64,000 bases of DNA from Mastigamoeba balamuthi. Lineage: Eukaryota; Evosea; Mastigamoebida; Mastigamoebidae. The stretch lies in NCBI GenBank assembly GCA_902651635.1, contig CACRSC010000075.1:854940-918939 (forward strand). Direction: 5' to 3'. Under the pieces are notes generated by a model, which ran no database searches, was not told the DNA's origin, and saw only the letters and a program-made list of their open reading frames with translations. Made by a program: the position numbers and the translations under genes. Shown here in pieces: positions 31,597 through 43,646 of this stretch. Positions within the stretch are counted from its first letter, which is position 1. Every line of letters starts with the position of its first letter.

Positions 31597-34500
31597 AACG
31601 GCAGCTATAATGAATTTCCATTTGTTAAAAAGAATTTCCCACTGACATCCCGTCAAATGGTGAAAAAAAGACAAAAAGTCGCATTTGAAACATGAAAACA
31701 CAGGCCTGTGATGCTCAGGTCCTCTGAAAAAATGAAACCCCAAAAATTGAAAAATGAAAGACTAAAAGTGGAAAAAACATTGAAAAAGTTAGAGAAAATG
31801 TGAATTAATCGCATGCAATTCAAAAAAGTTTCTGATGTAGAATAAGTGGAAAAAAGAAGGGAAATAGAAGAATATAAAACAAAAGAGCAATATTGGAATA
31901 AATGAAGTAACGAAAAAACATACAGTACATAATAAAAAATAAAAACAAAAAGACTAAGTAAAAGAAGCTCTGTACAATGCACAGAGGCAAATAGAGGAAA
32001 AAAGATCAAAAATATTATTCTCTCTGTTGGCCCATGAGGAAGTGAAGACCTCGGGGACCACAGGGAGGGACATCACGTTGTTTGCCTTGAAGTAGTTGGA
32101 GGGGCTGCTGAAGCACTGGTCGAGGTCATTGTGAGTATGACCAGGCTGCTGGAAGAACAGGAAGACCTCGTTGACGAAACCACAGTGCACCAGCATACCG
32201 AAAATACTCAACATGACATGTTGGTTGACAGGGTTGTTGAGGATGAGGGTGAGGCTTCTGGATTGGTAGGTAGATGGGGTTCAGCCGCAGGTGCTCGATA
32301 ATGTGAAGCAGCAAGGTAGTGCCGAGAAGGTCCTGGTTCTTGGGCCACAGACCAGATATGGAGAGGAGATAGCAGACCTGGTTGAAGGTGTAGTCAAGCA
32401 CACCCATTATGAGGAGCCCGGGCCTGGGGCAGTTGTCCCAGTTGTTGTAGTTGCAGGATGTGAGTGAGTTTTAGCTCGTGTGATAAAAATGTAAATGAGT
32501 GAACTGATGAAGGCGGAGGTGTTGGTGGAGGAGGAGCACTCGAAGAAATCAGAGGCAGTCAGGGAGGAGAGATGCTCAGCAAGCTGTTGTTCAGCTTGGT
32601 TGTACTCCGTGGAATGCACAGCAAGGGAAGGCGGCATCAGGAGGAGCTGGGATTGGAAGGTGACTATGAGAGTTGCAGCAGCAGCTATAGCACAGTAGAA
32701 CAGTGGGGTGTTCGAGGAAAGATCATGGAGAGAGCATGGATCAAAGAGGTTGGAATGAAATATGAAGAGGAAGACAGGAAGCAGGAGACAGTGAAGAGTG
32801 TGTTGGAGAGCAGGGCTATGATCACCAATGCAGAGAATGACTATCTCAAGAGACTGCTGCCCCTCCTGTTTCCCGACACACTGCAGACCAGCAGTAAGTA
32901 GTCCATACCAATTGCACATTCTAATCAAATACAGTGGATGAGATTTCTCATGATGAAATCGAGGTCAAGGGAGAGGTGAGGGGAATCACTCCTCAGCTAT
33001 GGTTGCCGAAGATCTTCATTGACCACTCCCTTTGGAAACAGTCCGAAAATCCAGAAGGTGGGGCATCCATGTGGTCATTGTGCACTGGACACAGCTCAAA
33101 CCTGGTATGCCGCTTTTTTCAATGCTTTTTAATAGCATTTTATTTTTTCAATACTGTCATTTCACTGTATTTTGCATGCATTTCTTAATGAAATACATGA
33201 AAATAAGACTAAATTAACATTATTTCTGTATTTTTATGGCAAACACTAAAGCCTGAAAATTAGGGTTTTTGAGGGACACGGATGCAACTCAAGTGTGTGC
33301 GTTGTCGAAGAAGATTGCTGCCAGAGGCTGGCAGAGATTCAGTGGGCGGATCATTTGCATCAAGAGGGCAGAAGGAAACCACTCTGCTCTACGTGAAGCA
33401 GCAAAGCCATACACTGCTGGGCCAACTTCGGCTGTGGACCTGACAGGACCAGAGTACAATGACATCACTCTCATTTGCATCGACAGGAACACCAGGTGGG
33501 AGGTCGCTCTATTGCCAGACATGTAAGTAGAGCATTTTATCACATGTGATAAACTAACTTGATGAAGAAGCAAGATAATGGGGGACAAGGTCATCATCAA
33601 GATCGTTCTGGCTGATGTTGGGCTCACAGAGTTGCAGCAGGACGTGCTCGCACGTGGGCTTCATGCCTCAGCACACAGGCATGCCAAGGATCACTTCTTC
33701 ACGTACCTCAAGTGGAGCCTGAACATGGTGAGGGACATGGCACAGAGCGTGAGCAAGGAGTCCATCATGGAGGCCAGAGTCAAGCAGGTGCAGGCAGGCA
33801 AGAAGCAGAAGAAGAAGAAGGAGTCCATGCTGGACAACAAGAAGATCAAGGTGACATCAGAGCTCAATGTCACAGTGATCAAGAGCAAGGAAGTGATGAG
33901 TGTTGTTAGCCCTACACTCAAACTCAATCTGTGTTTGCTACAGCTGCTCAGCAAATTTTTTGAGTCCCAGATCAACTGCAAGAAGGTCGTACTGATTATG
34001 AGCAAGCTGATGACCTGAAAGCCAGAGAATGTGCAGAAGCTGTTCTGTGAGATAAGCAAGATTGAAGGAATTGACAAGATTCCTTCCAGTGCATTGGAGA
34101 TGACGACCATGTGGTCTCTCTTGGTCAATAACATACTGCGCTTCATGAGGTTAAATCACATGTGATAAAAATCACTACTTACTAATTTGCAGGTGAGCTG
34201 CCTCTGAGAAGCTCACCTGGGACCAGTGCCACCAACTGTTTCAGTAAATCCAAGACTTGTACCAGATCTACTCGCAGGTCAACAGCATATACACTACAAC
34301 CTCGTCGTCAACTTCCTCTCGAGCAAGGCCCAATTGATAAGTTCACGTTGTTGCTCAAGTTGACCTTTCTCGCATCTTCTCGTGTTAAAGTCCAATCCCC
34401 TGGAGCTTCTGCATGGGAGCTCGAAGCCAACCATCGACTACATGACCATCCACGACCTGCTGCAGTTCCTGTCACTTCCATTACATTTGTTCGTTCTGCT

Positions 34501-35620
34501 GTATCATCAACAACTCCAATTCCCTTCGGTATTTCTTCTTTTTTATCACCCGCAATTATTTTTCCCCCTATCAGTCTGACTAGTCCCACAAAAGAGAACG
34601 AGAGCATATCTGCCACCCAGGCCCAGGACATGGTTGCAGAAGCAGCTGATGCGGTGAATGAAATGGATGATGACACTGTCGCTGACAGAGTCAAGCCAGT
34701 CTCAACTCCTGGATCTGCAGACGAGTTGCATGCCAGTGAGTCCAACAAAGAGCCTGCTAGTAAGAAAGACGAGCCTGCAGCAGCAGCTGTGGAGACCAAC
34801 GACCTACCAGCAAGGAAGGCAAGAGCCCATCCACGACCAAAAAACAGAAGCCAAGAGCTCGACTGCACCTGCAGACATCAACCTGATCCTGCAGTTGCAC
34901 ACCGAGCTCGAGACTGGTTCCCTTACCAAACCACAGGCTCGGCCTAACCTGACCTTGATGCAGCTTCGTGAACTCAATGGTATTTTGCTTTTTTACTTTG
35001 TCTACTCACCTTTTATTCAGAGAAAAACTGAAGTCAACCCACAACCTGTTTGACCTCAGTGATGACTCATCTGCTTCCTCTTCAGCCGATCAGGACCCCA
35101 AGGAGCATGCAGAGGACCCCGAGGAGCATGCAGACAAGCACAAGGACTGACAAGCCCGTCGTGTCCGAGAAGCCTGACGAGATGAAGAAGCCCGAGGAGC
35201 CTGAGCCTGCCCAACTCCAGGGTCAGGGCTACCCGTTTGACAAGGAAGCGTACTGTTGCAGTTGCAGAGGAGCCTGCAACCACGTCCTCTCCTCCTGCCA
35301 AGAGAGGCAAGCATTGAGATGCCACAAGACTCTTCGTGGTCGGCTCATTTGAGCTATACTCCCCTTTCCTCTCCCTTCACAGGAAAACAACTTGTTCACT
35401 TGGTTTTCCCTGCTCAGCTGTAACATTTTCGTTTTGACTTAATGTTTTGAAATTTCATTTTTCATTTTTTGGGGTTTCAATTTTATTGTTCAGAGGACCT
35501 GAGCGTCACAGGCCTGTGCTTTCATGTTTTAAATGCGACTTTTTGTCTTTTTTTTTCCATTTGACGGGATGACAGTTGGGAAATTCTTTAGACAAAGGGA
35601 AATTCATTATAGCCGCTGTT
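31597..35620. mobile_element. Decayed 4.0-kb copy of the 9.1-kb transposon family
   Basis: Starts AACGGCAGCTATAATG and ends with the complement of AACAGCGGCTATAATG; about 170 bp of terminal repeat is recognisable at each end. It is flanked by TGTT (31593-31596) and TATT (35621-35624), a 4-bp duplication with one change. Inside are a transposase remnant (31,985-32,460 with PGHTHNDLDQCFSSPSNYF, and 32,470-32,650) and fragments of the accessory gene (32,770-35,320). Much of the transposase and mid accessory gene is deleted. CpG sites present in the young copy are mostly TpG or CpA here, and the palindromes have become ATCACATGTGAT (33,540; 34,156). Confidence 0.9.
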
Positions 35621-35624
35621 TATT

Positions 35625-35800
35625 GTGGCAGCGTTTGCAGTGACAAACGACTACAAATGGGACTATGTTGACATCAGTGGGAACTACTCTGTCCTTCGCA
35701 CACACATTACGACGTTTGCCAGAGAGCTGGCCAACACCATTTAACAAGAGACCCAGTTTACCTCCTGAAAAATAGACCACTGTCTGTCTGGAAAATATGT
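35625..35800. other. Short stretch between two elements
   Basis: Plus strand reads AAFAVTNDYKWDYVDISG and on to a stop at about 35,745, a possible C-terminal gene fragment I do not recognise. Otherwise nothing. Confidence 0.25.
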
Positions 35801-36529
35801 CTTTGCAGCCAAGCGTACCATAATACCAGTTTCATTGAAAAATAAGTATGAAAAAAATGTCGTTTTAAAACGACATTTAAAATGACATTCTCTGTTTTTC
35901 CAATTTCAAAAACGACACCATATTTGAACCCAAATGATCAGAAGAATAATTATTGTTTTTGTTTACAATTTTGTTAAAATTACTATGTTTCCAGTGATTC
36001 GTGTGTATGGTGGAATGTATGAAACTGAATTTAGAACATCATTAAAACAGTATCATGAAGAGAAATACCTGAAGAATACATACCAGTGTGAGTGCTGAAA
36101 GTGTATGAGTGCATACAGACCGAAAGAGTGCATCTCATTAGGAAGAAAAGCAGATGTGTAGTTCTGCTTAAACGTGTCTGGTACTGTGAAAATGAAGGGG
36201 TTGTGTTGTGTTGTCTGGTTGACAAAGATAACAAGAGGTGAATGAATGTGTAGTGTGTAGTGTTGATGTCCAGTGTGCACGGACACTGTGCATCTGCTAC
36301 ATCAGCAGATGGATCAATGTCAATGGATGCATTGCAGTGCATGTTATGACCATGTTCTATGTAAAACCTGATGGCCTGAAGGGGATCGGCCACATCTGAA
36401 TTTGCTGATAAGAATGGCCTTGAACATACAACTGGCCCGTGAATGGGACATGTTCCTGAAATTTCACACTGAAATTGTAATGCAGGCCTAAAAGTAGAGA
36501 ATTAAATATCAGGTAACTGCATGGGCATT

Positions 36530-38070
36530 GGCCTGGAACCAGAGGGACCGTAGTAGAGCTCATCAAAAGAGGACTGAGTGAACCTCTGTTGATGATTCTG
36601 CTGCAACACAGCCATACTCTGGCATGTAGGTGGAGCAGACAGCAACTGTAGTCCAGCAGGGTTCTGACACAGGCCCGAATAGAAACCAACAACAGCACTG
36701 CTCAGATGGCAGCAGTTGTTGTGGTTATAGGGCAGGTTAGCTCTTCTGAATGAGGCAGGCAAGTGAACCTGAGCAAGAGGAGGCCTAGCCACTGAAAAAA
36801 TGACGGGATGGTGGAGGGCTTGGAGGAAGAAGATGTTATGACAGAGCGACCACCAAAGCCTCTGCTTTTCTTGTTTCTGGGTGTGATGATGGTGTCTGTT
36901 ACAGGAACAGCTGGCACTACCAACTTTGTTTTTCTCTTGAACATTCTGACTTTTGATTTTTGCAGTGCAAGTCTTGCTGTTCCTGACCAATGTGTAGTGT
37001 TGTGAAGTAACACACATTTCTTATGAAGCATCAGCCTGCATTTGGTGCACAGGTAATTGCTTGAAGACAGCTTCCTCGATGTGAACCAGCAATAGGAGCA
37101 GTAACGGGAAGAGGAGACAGGCAGATCGTGTGACATGCATGGCCCAACTGGGCATCTGAGGGAATACAGGAGCTGAATGATGGCTTGTAATAGTAGTGTG
37201 TGTGCTGAACCATTTGAAATAGAGAATCATGTACAAAAGCATCAGTGAAGGCATCCATTGATACCTCACTTTTGTTTTGCATGCAATAGAGATGATAAGC
37301 ATTCTGGTTACACAGCATAACAATAAGGTGGAAGTTAGGCATAGTCCACTTGAGCTGCCTGTAGTGCCGGGAGTGAAGTAAACCCGATCTGGCATTAACA
37401 GCATCAACAGCATGGTATTCATTCCTGTACCACTCTGCTATGGCAGAGACCTCTTTCCACTGCTTTTCGTAAGAGGTTCCCCTCTTCTTGGGTCTGGTGA
37501 GACAGAGAAAAACAGTATCAGGAGGAATCAGGCTTGTGAGAAGATGGACTTCGCCATTGTCTCTTCAGGCCAGAGCAGCCAAAGAACCATCAGGGGATAC
37601 TGAGATTCTCATTTCGTCCTGCTTGAGCTTGGAGAGCACAGCCCATTTGCCCAGAGCCAAGAAGGAGACCTGGCTGTCGTGGAAATTGTGAATCCCCAGT
37701 CATTTGCATGAAACCATTGGGCAGTTTCCCATGTGGAGTAGCCCTGATCTATGCACAGAAGATAGCCAGGACGTGGAGGAAGCATCAGGCACAAGGACTG
37801 AGTTCTGTGCAGAAGAACCTGATAGTGTTGAGAAGGAATAACGATTTGCAGATTACCTGCCCTTGGGGCTTTTCATCTACACCCCTGAGGGAGATGTGCC
37901 AGATGCAGTTGTCATTTACCAGTATGTCCAAGATATTTCCATTTGGATGCGGTTTTCCTTGGCCACCATAAGAGTAAAGAGCACATCTGTTTTTATAACT
38001 GCATATTGCATCATCAATGGTATTATGCTGACCAGGAATCCAGAACATCTTAGCAGCAGTGTTGAACATC
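36530..38070 (-). pseudogene. PiggyBac-like transposase relic
   Basis: In order on the minus strand: WIPGQHNTIDDAICSYKNR followed by KPHPNGN (first Asp region, near 38,000), LLCIDQGYSTWETAQWFHAN (second Asp region, near 37,740), EWYRNEYHAVDAVNARSG (third Asp region, near 37,400), and a C-terminal Cys cluster RYCSYCW...YLCTKCRLMLHKKC (near 37,080). This order and spacing match piggyBac-type (DDE_Tnp_1_7) transposases. The pieces lie in several frames with stops between, so it is dead. A long Ser/Lys-rich tail follows the Cys cluster. Confidence 0.65.
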
Positions 38071-38529
38071 AGAAGTAGGGTCTTAAAAGAAAATCCTTCC
38101 TGTCATTGCTTGCAGATTTGGTTGGAGCAAAGTGCAGATTATTTTTAATATTCACAAACTGCTGCCATGACATACTGCACTTTATACAATCAATGCCCTG
38201 TCCCCTGCTTCACACCTTACACAGAGATAGATTATAATGCCTGCTATACAGTACAATGGCTATAAAGCCAAGAAGCTCCTGCCAATCAATAGCAGTCCAG
38301 CATCCAGGATGACTGAGCATTAGGGGATTTGTTGTCAATGCCAGTTTTTCCAGGACTTGTTGATTGGTAAACTCACAGATAAGAGTCAGAAAGGATTAAG
38401 TGAAGAATAGCATGAAGAACAGCAGGGGAGTCATGCAAGTAGCTGGTATGTCAACTGGATGTCCTTGAATCCCATCCTGAACATGTGTAGCAGCAGTTCC
38501 AACAAAGTTGTTATGGTTGGACCACCTCT
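38071..38529. other. Upstream part of the piggyBac-like relic, no readable gene
   Basis: AT-rich with no frame I can assign; probably the decayed N-terminal part of the transposase. Confidence 0.3.
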
Positions 38530-38660
38530 GAAAAAGTGTTAGATTCAGATTAGTGACAGTTGAAAAGTGTCATGAAAGTGACAGTTGGAAAAGTGTCACG
38601 AAAGCAACAGTAGAAAAAGTGTCACTGTAGTGATATTTGAAAAAGTATTGTGAAAGTGAT
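38530..38660 (+). repeat. 26-bp minisatellite array, forward orientation
   Basis: About five imperfect units of GTGACAGTTGGAAAAGTGTC plus ACGAAA. Related units occur inverted at 38,999-39,056 and 39,655-39,790. Confidence 0.75.
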
Positions 38661-38998
38661 AGAAAAATCTGTAAAAAAAAGTCATAGCAGAGAAGACACC
38701 AGCACAACATGCTGCAGCACCTCTGCCAGAGAGACTTGCAGAGGTGCTACAGTCAAAGACCATGAAGCACCAGCAGGACCACATAGCACCAGCAGAACCA
38801 TCTCCTTTGCCATTGTCATCCCCTGGTCCAGTAGCACAAGTGACAGCAGAGGCACCAGTATGCCAAATTTACCCACATCCCACACCCTACACCCCACATC
38901 CAACTGTGAACCTTTCATGAACATTTCTCACCATTCTTTATTATTTCTCAGAAATCAGAGAAGGAGAGTAAGATCTTCATCATAAAATGTTATACAGT

Positions 38999-39056
38999 TC
39001 CTTCTTTCTACTGTCACTTTCACGATACTTTTTCTACTGTTACTTTCATGACACTG
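38999..39056 (-). repeat. Minisatellite array, inverted orientation
   Basis: Two units of the complement (CTGTCACTTTCACGATAC, then TTTTTCTACTGTTACTTTCA), 340 bp from the forward array, so the two could pair. Confidence 0.7.
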
Positions 39057-39087
39057 ATCATATTTTTTCACTAAATATAAATTTGAC

Positions 39088-40880
39088 AGGGCTACACAGA
39101 GCAGAAGCAGCTCTGAAGAAGCAGCAGATGTACATCAACCACTGTCTCAAGATAGTACAGGCCTTCTACAACTACATAGAGAAGGGGCTCCACTACAGCA
39201 ACTGGGCAGAGTTTGAGATATGCATCAAGAAGATCTGCAAGCAGAGCCACTCAAAGAAGATCACTGGCATGCAGTACAAGAACACAGCAGGAAATGTGGA
39301 GGAATAGTTTAGCAGCAAGAAGATGAACCTGCAGACATTTCAGAAGTTGATCAAGCTGTCAACAGGAATCGAAATTGAAGTTGAACAGGTTAATGAATAT
39401 GTTGTATACTGTCTAACAAATCATACAGATCCAGGCCTGGTCATTTCTACATGATCCCAACTGGAGTGACATTGCGAAGTACATCAAAACAATGCTCTCT
39501 GAGGGGTTTCACAAAGGAAGCTTCATTGACTTCATCCAGGTGTTTCCTGTTGCTCTCATTGTGATGGAGGGTATGCATTGGATCATCAGCTGGGTCACTA
39601 CTCAAATGGTACTTTATGTTACATTTCATGTTTCTTTCCTTGCATATTGCCCACTTCTTAACTGTTGCTTTCACGACACCTCTTAACTGTTGCTTTCATG
39701 ACACCTCTTAACTGTTGCTTTTGCAACACCTCTTAACTGTTGCTTTTGTGACACCTATCAAGTATCACTTTTGTAACACCACTAAACTGTCATAATTCTG
39801 CAGCCAATGATGTTTGAGGAGCTTGAGGATCAGATGAAGCCAGAGAACTGGAAGAAGGTCAAACTTCCCTACTGCAATCTGTTCCAGCTCATGACGTTTG
39901 AGCACTGCCAGTGGTACAGTGCAGCAGTGAACAGGATGACTGCGACTGTAGGCTTCATGATGCTCTATTCCCTGATGAGAGACCTTGAGCAAGAAAAGTA
40001 AACTTCTTATTCTCTTTTTCAATTAACATGATCCACAGGCAAATCCTCCCCAGGTCGAATGCAGATGTAGCATTCAGACTGCAGAGCAAGGCAGGGTGGA
40101 ATGAGCTGATGCACAACAAGGATGCAAACAGGCAGGCCAGGCTTATCAAGGAAATGAGTATCGCGTGGAGTGCCATGAAGAAAGAAACCCAAGAGGAGTT
40201 GAAGAAGTTGTGCATGGAGCTGCCAGCCAAGGAGTTAATCTATCTCTTGGCTCAGACTCTGTCCCTCTTGGTATTCTTAACTGTTTGTATTCTTTCTAAT
40301 GTACTGTCAAGGCATTCCACAATGTTGAGGCACATGATCAGATCAGGGCTCTTCACACCATAATCACTGTACCACTTACCAGCAGGGAGAACCTGCACAA
40401 GTGGTTAAAGGAGAATGACCTGACCAAGAGGCTCAGGTGTGACAAGGACTCAGATCTTGATTCCCCGAAAGAGGCAGAGGTGCTGAGTGATGAGAAGAAG
40501 AAAAGACCCCACAAGAAGTGCAGAGAAGAGAGCAAGACAGAGATCTCAGCAGGCAAGACACCGATTCCACGGGCACAGCCAGCACCAGCACCAGATGGAG
40601 CAGCACAGGAAGAGCCAGGCACAGCAGCAAGTGCGCAGCCCCTCAAGGAGGAGGTCATTATGATGGATGAAGAGAAACCTCTCTCTCCCTCAGCAACAGC
40701 AGGGCAGCACAAGTGCAAGGCCAAGGAGGTTGTTGTTTTCTCTTTCTCGAAGCCCAAGATTGAAGAGTTTGACATGATCTTCCTGGCAGTGCTGGACTCT
40801 CTGCTAGGAAAGGGGATGTCCAAACCATCTCTGTACAGGGCAGTGCACTGGGCCCGGGACCATCAGAGATGCCAGTGGTA
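39088..40880 (+). pseudogene. Unrecognised element gene, copy 1 (decayed)
   Basis: Exon-like pieces with intron-like gaps: LKKQQMYINHCLKIVQAFYN (39,110), WSFLHDPNWSDIAKYIKTML (39,435), EELEDQMKPENWKKVKLPYC (39,815), RQARLIKEMSIAWSAMKKET (40,130), HKWLKENDLTKRLRCDKDSD (40,395), then a charged Lys/Glu/Pro-rich tail and a last globular piece to a stop near 40,880. A second diverged copy lies at 41,940-43,601. I do not recognise the family. The layout (globular part, low-complexity charged tail) recalls the accessory gene of the 9.1-kb element, but I see no clear sequence match. Confidence 0.5.
39655..39790 (-). repeat. 25-bp minisatellite array in a presumed intron
   Basis: Five units of TTAACTGTTGCTTTCACGAC plus ACCTC, between coding-like pieces ending near 39,607 and resuming at 39,804. 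Related in sequence to the two upstream arrays. Confidence 0.75.
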
Positions 40881-41159
40881 GGGCAGCTGTACGAGGCAAC
40901 CCTTGGGAGACAGGGATACCACAATCACCATGTGCTTTGCCAATGAGGCCAAAAACGTAAGCCTGTTATCTAAGATTTTCAACTCACAATTTTGATAGGT
41001 CTTCTTCAGCAAATGGGATTTTGCCAAGAGAGCCATGTGTGCTCTTCACTGACTCAGATATGGATGCAAGGAGGAGAGGCGGTCATAACTCTGAGGGGAC
41101 TTCTGAAACGGATTTTGATTTTTGTTCAAACATTTTTACTCATTTATTTTTAGCTGTTG

Positions 41160-41515
41160 GATTCCTCATACCCACAGCACCAGAAAAAGTGTTTGCAGAA
41201 GCATATGCAGCACAGAAAGTGGAGAGAGCAAGGGTAGTGGAGGCAGCACAAGCACAGGCAGCAGAGGCCCCCAAGACAGCCAAGGTAGCAGAGGCAGCCA
41301 AGGCAGCAGAAGAAACCAAGACAGCAGATAAAGCCAAGGCAGCAGAGGCAGACAAGACAGCAGAACTGGCAGAGGCAGCCAGGGCAGCAAAGGCAGCAGA
41401 GGAAGCAAGGGCAGCAGAGACAGCCAAGGCAGCCAAGGCAGTAGAGGAAGCCAGGGCAGCAGAGGCAGCCAGGGCAGCAAAGGCAGCAGAGGAAGCCAGG
41501 GCAGCAGAGGATTGA
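41160..41515 (+). repeat. Ala/Glu/Lys low-complexity repeat (AAKAAEEARAAE)
   Basis: Open frame of tandem AAEAAKAAEEARA-type repeats, a likely charged helix or coiled coil, at DNA level about 15-30 bp units of GCAGCCARGGCAGCAGAGG. Part of the relic element region. Confidence 0.7.
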
Positions 41516-41639
41516 GACTCTGAGCCTGCTGAAGACTCTTCACTTTCAACTTCTTCACTTTCTTCACTGGAGTCATCCGAATGTCTCTCAGCACTCTGCT
41601 TGCTTGCTCTAACCTGCTTGGCCTGTACATTTGCTTGAT

Positions 41640-41850
41640 TAAATACTCATAATAAAGAAAAAATGTACCTCAGCAAGACGTTGTTCTGCCAGCTCTTTTA
41701 TTTGTCTCTTCTTTAATCAGTGGTATTAAAATGAGAAACAACGAAACAAATCTTTTGTTTATAAACCTTTTTGAGAGGCAGAGGTGAACTCGACCTTTGC
41801 TGCTGCCCTGGCTGTTTCTGCTGCTCTGGCTTCCTGTGTCCTGCAGTCAG
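41640..41850. repeat. Fragment shared with 29,860-30,060
   Basis: Contains CCTCAGCAAGACGTTGTTCT and a later GAGAGGCAGAGG block, matching the relic at 29.4-30.2 kb on the same strand of the window. It is a further piece of the same repeat family. Confidence 0.5.
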
Positions 41851-41939
41851 AAGACCACCTTGTGGTGCTGAAGGGAATGCATCGCATTCTCAGCTATGTT
41901 TCTGTCCAAACGGTATTTAAAATACTGTAAATGTTATTT

Positions 41940-43601
41940 ATCCAAAAATAGGTCAAGTACTTTGAACTAGAGGATCAGAGAAAGCCCGAGTCATGGGCAC
42001 AGATCAAGCTGCCTTGCTGCAACATCTACCAGCCCATGAGCTTCGAACTCTGCCATTGGTACAGTGCATCTGTGAATGCAACAACTGCCACCATCAGCCA
42101 CATGGCCATCTACTCTCTGATGACGGACCTCAAACAGGAAAAGAAGAAACTAAATATTCACATGAACTTCTGACAATTTATTCAGGAAAATTGCCCCAAG
42201 GAGCAATGCAGAGGTCGCAGGCAGACTGGCTAAAAAGCAGGGTAGAAGGAACTGATGAGGAAAGCAGATGCTAAGAAGGGAGCCTACATTGTCAAGGACC
42301 ACAGCTTGGAATGCATAGAGCATTCCTGCAAGACACTAGCTTAAAAAGCTGTGTATGAAAAGGACAGAGCAGCAGCTGGCTCCTCTTACAGCGAGAACAC
42401 TTGGCCTCTCTAGACAATACAACTTAATAATTTTTCACCAGAAACACAGGATTTCCGCAAACTGGTACCCGAGGACCAGATCAGGGCTCTGCATGCCATC
42501 ATAGGGGACCCTGGGTGCAGTGAGAAGCCAATCTGCAGTCGAGAGGCGCTTCAGAGCTGGATCCATCATCTCAAAAAGTCCAAGAGGCTAAGCCGTGACA
42601 AAGACCCTGATTTTGGGACCCCAAAGAAAAAGAAGATGTACGACCCTGCTTGGGATGCAAAGCACCAATCAGAGGAAGAGTCAGAGGCAGAGGCAGAGTC
42701 AGAGGAACGGCCCTGCAAGAAGCACAAGAGCCACCACAAGGAGAAGGCTTTCAAGCCCGGTATCCTCACCCTTCATTAGCTGTTGGAAAGAAGATGCAGC
42801 AGGCAGAAGCTGCCACGAAACCCCAGGAACCTAAGGGCCCACAGCCCCCCCAGCCATCCAAGGAGAACCAGCAGCCTGAGGGAGACAAGCAGCCTGAGGG
42901 AGAACAGCAGCCAGAAGGAGACAAGCAGTCAGAGGGAGACAAGCAGCCCAAGGAAGCAGAGCAGTCTAAGAAAGACAAGCAACCTGAGGAAGACAAGCAA
43001 ACCAAGGCAGATGAGCAGCTCTTGGAGATGCAGCAACCGCACATAGCCCAGATTCCTGAGGAGACCCCGACCTTGAAAGCAGCTTCAGAGAGCACTGAGG
43101 TTTATGAGTCTGTTTCTGCATCACAGAAAGGTCATTAAAGAGTTGCTGCTTTGCTTTCTACAACACTCAAATAACAACAGATTCTGGTTTAGAAGAGGAG
43201 AGGAAAAGCAGGGAAGAGTCAGAGCGCAGACTGGAAGGGTATTAAGAAATTTGTTCAATTATTCTTCTAATAAAAGTAGGCCAAGGCAGAACAGGCCAAG
43301 GTCAGTGAGAAAGAGGTCAGTTCAAAAGAAGACAATGCAAGTTCACAGGTTTCCAGTGAGTCAGAGAAGCCCGAACCTGGTACTATGTTATTATTTTATG
43401 TTTCTAACTTTTGATTCAGAAACACCTGCAAGAGCAAGCAAGAGGTCTCGTTCTTCTACTTCCAGGGCACCAGCTCACAAGACCCGTACAGCTTTTATTT
43501 TTTGTTTTTCTAACAACAGTTACAGAGAGAACTGCAAGGAACAAACCAACACAACAACCAGGAAGGCACCAAGAAGGACTCCTGCAGCCAAGAAACACTG
43601 A
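41940..43601 (+). pseudogene. Unrecognised element gene, copy 2 (decayed)
   Basis: Parallel to copy 1: FELEDQRKPESWAQIKLPCC (41,957), DQIRALHAII (42,478), WIHHLKKSKRLSRDKDPDFG (42,560), then acidic and basic low-complexity sequence with QPEGDKQ repeats (42,870-43,010), ending in a basic C-terminus TRKAPRRTPAAKKH with stop at 43,599-43,601. It contains stops and frame breaks. Order and motifs match copy 1, so the two are a tandem pair of related relics. Confidence 0.5.
42868..43010 (+). repeat. QPEGDKQ tandem repeat
   Basis: Roughly 21-bp units encoding QPEGDK/QPEGEQ/QSEGDK and similar, about eight imperfect copies, within copy 2 of the element gene. Confidence 0.75.
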
Positions 43602-43646
43602 GATGATCACACATTGTTCTTTAAAGCTCAGACCTTTAGAGGAACC

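Noticed and set aside
40100-40230. HMG-box in copy 1 of the unknown element gene
   Set aside because: A Trp/Lys pattern (SIAWSAMKKETQEELKKL) recalls helix 3 of an HMG-box, but helices 1 and 2 and key aromatic residues are not evident.
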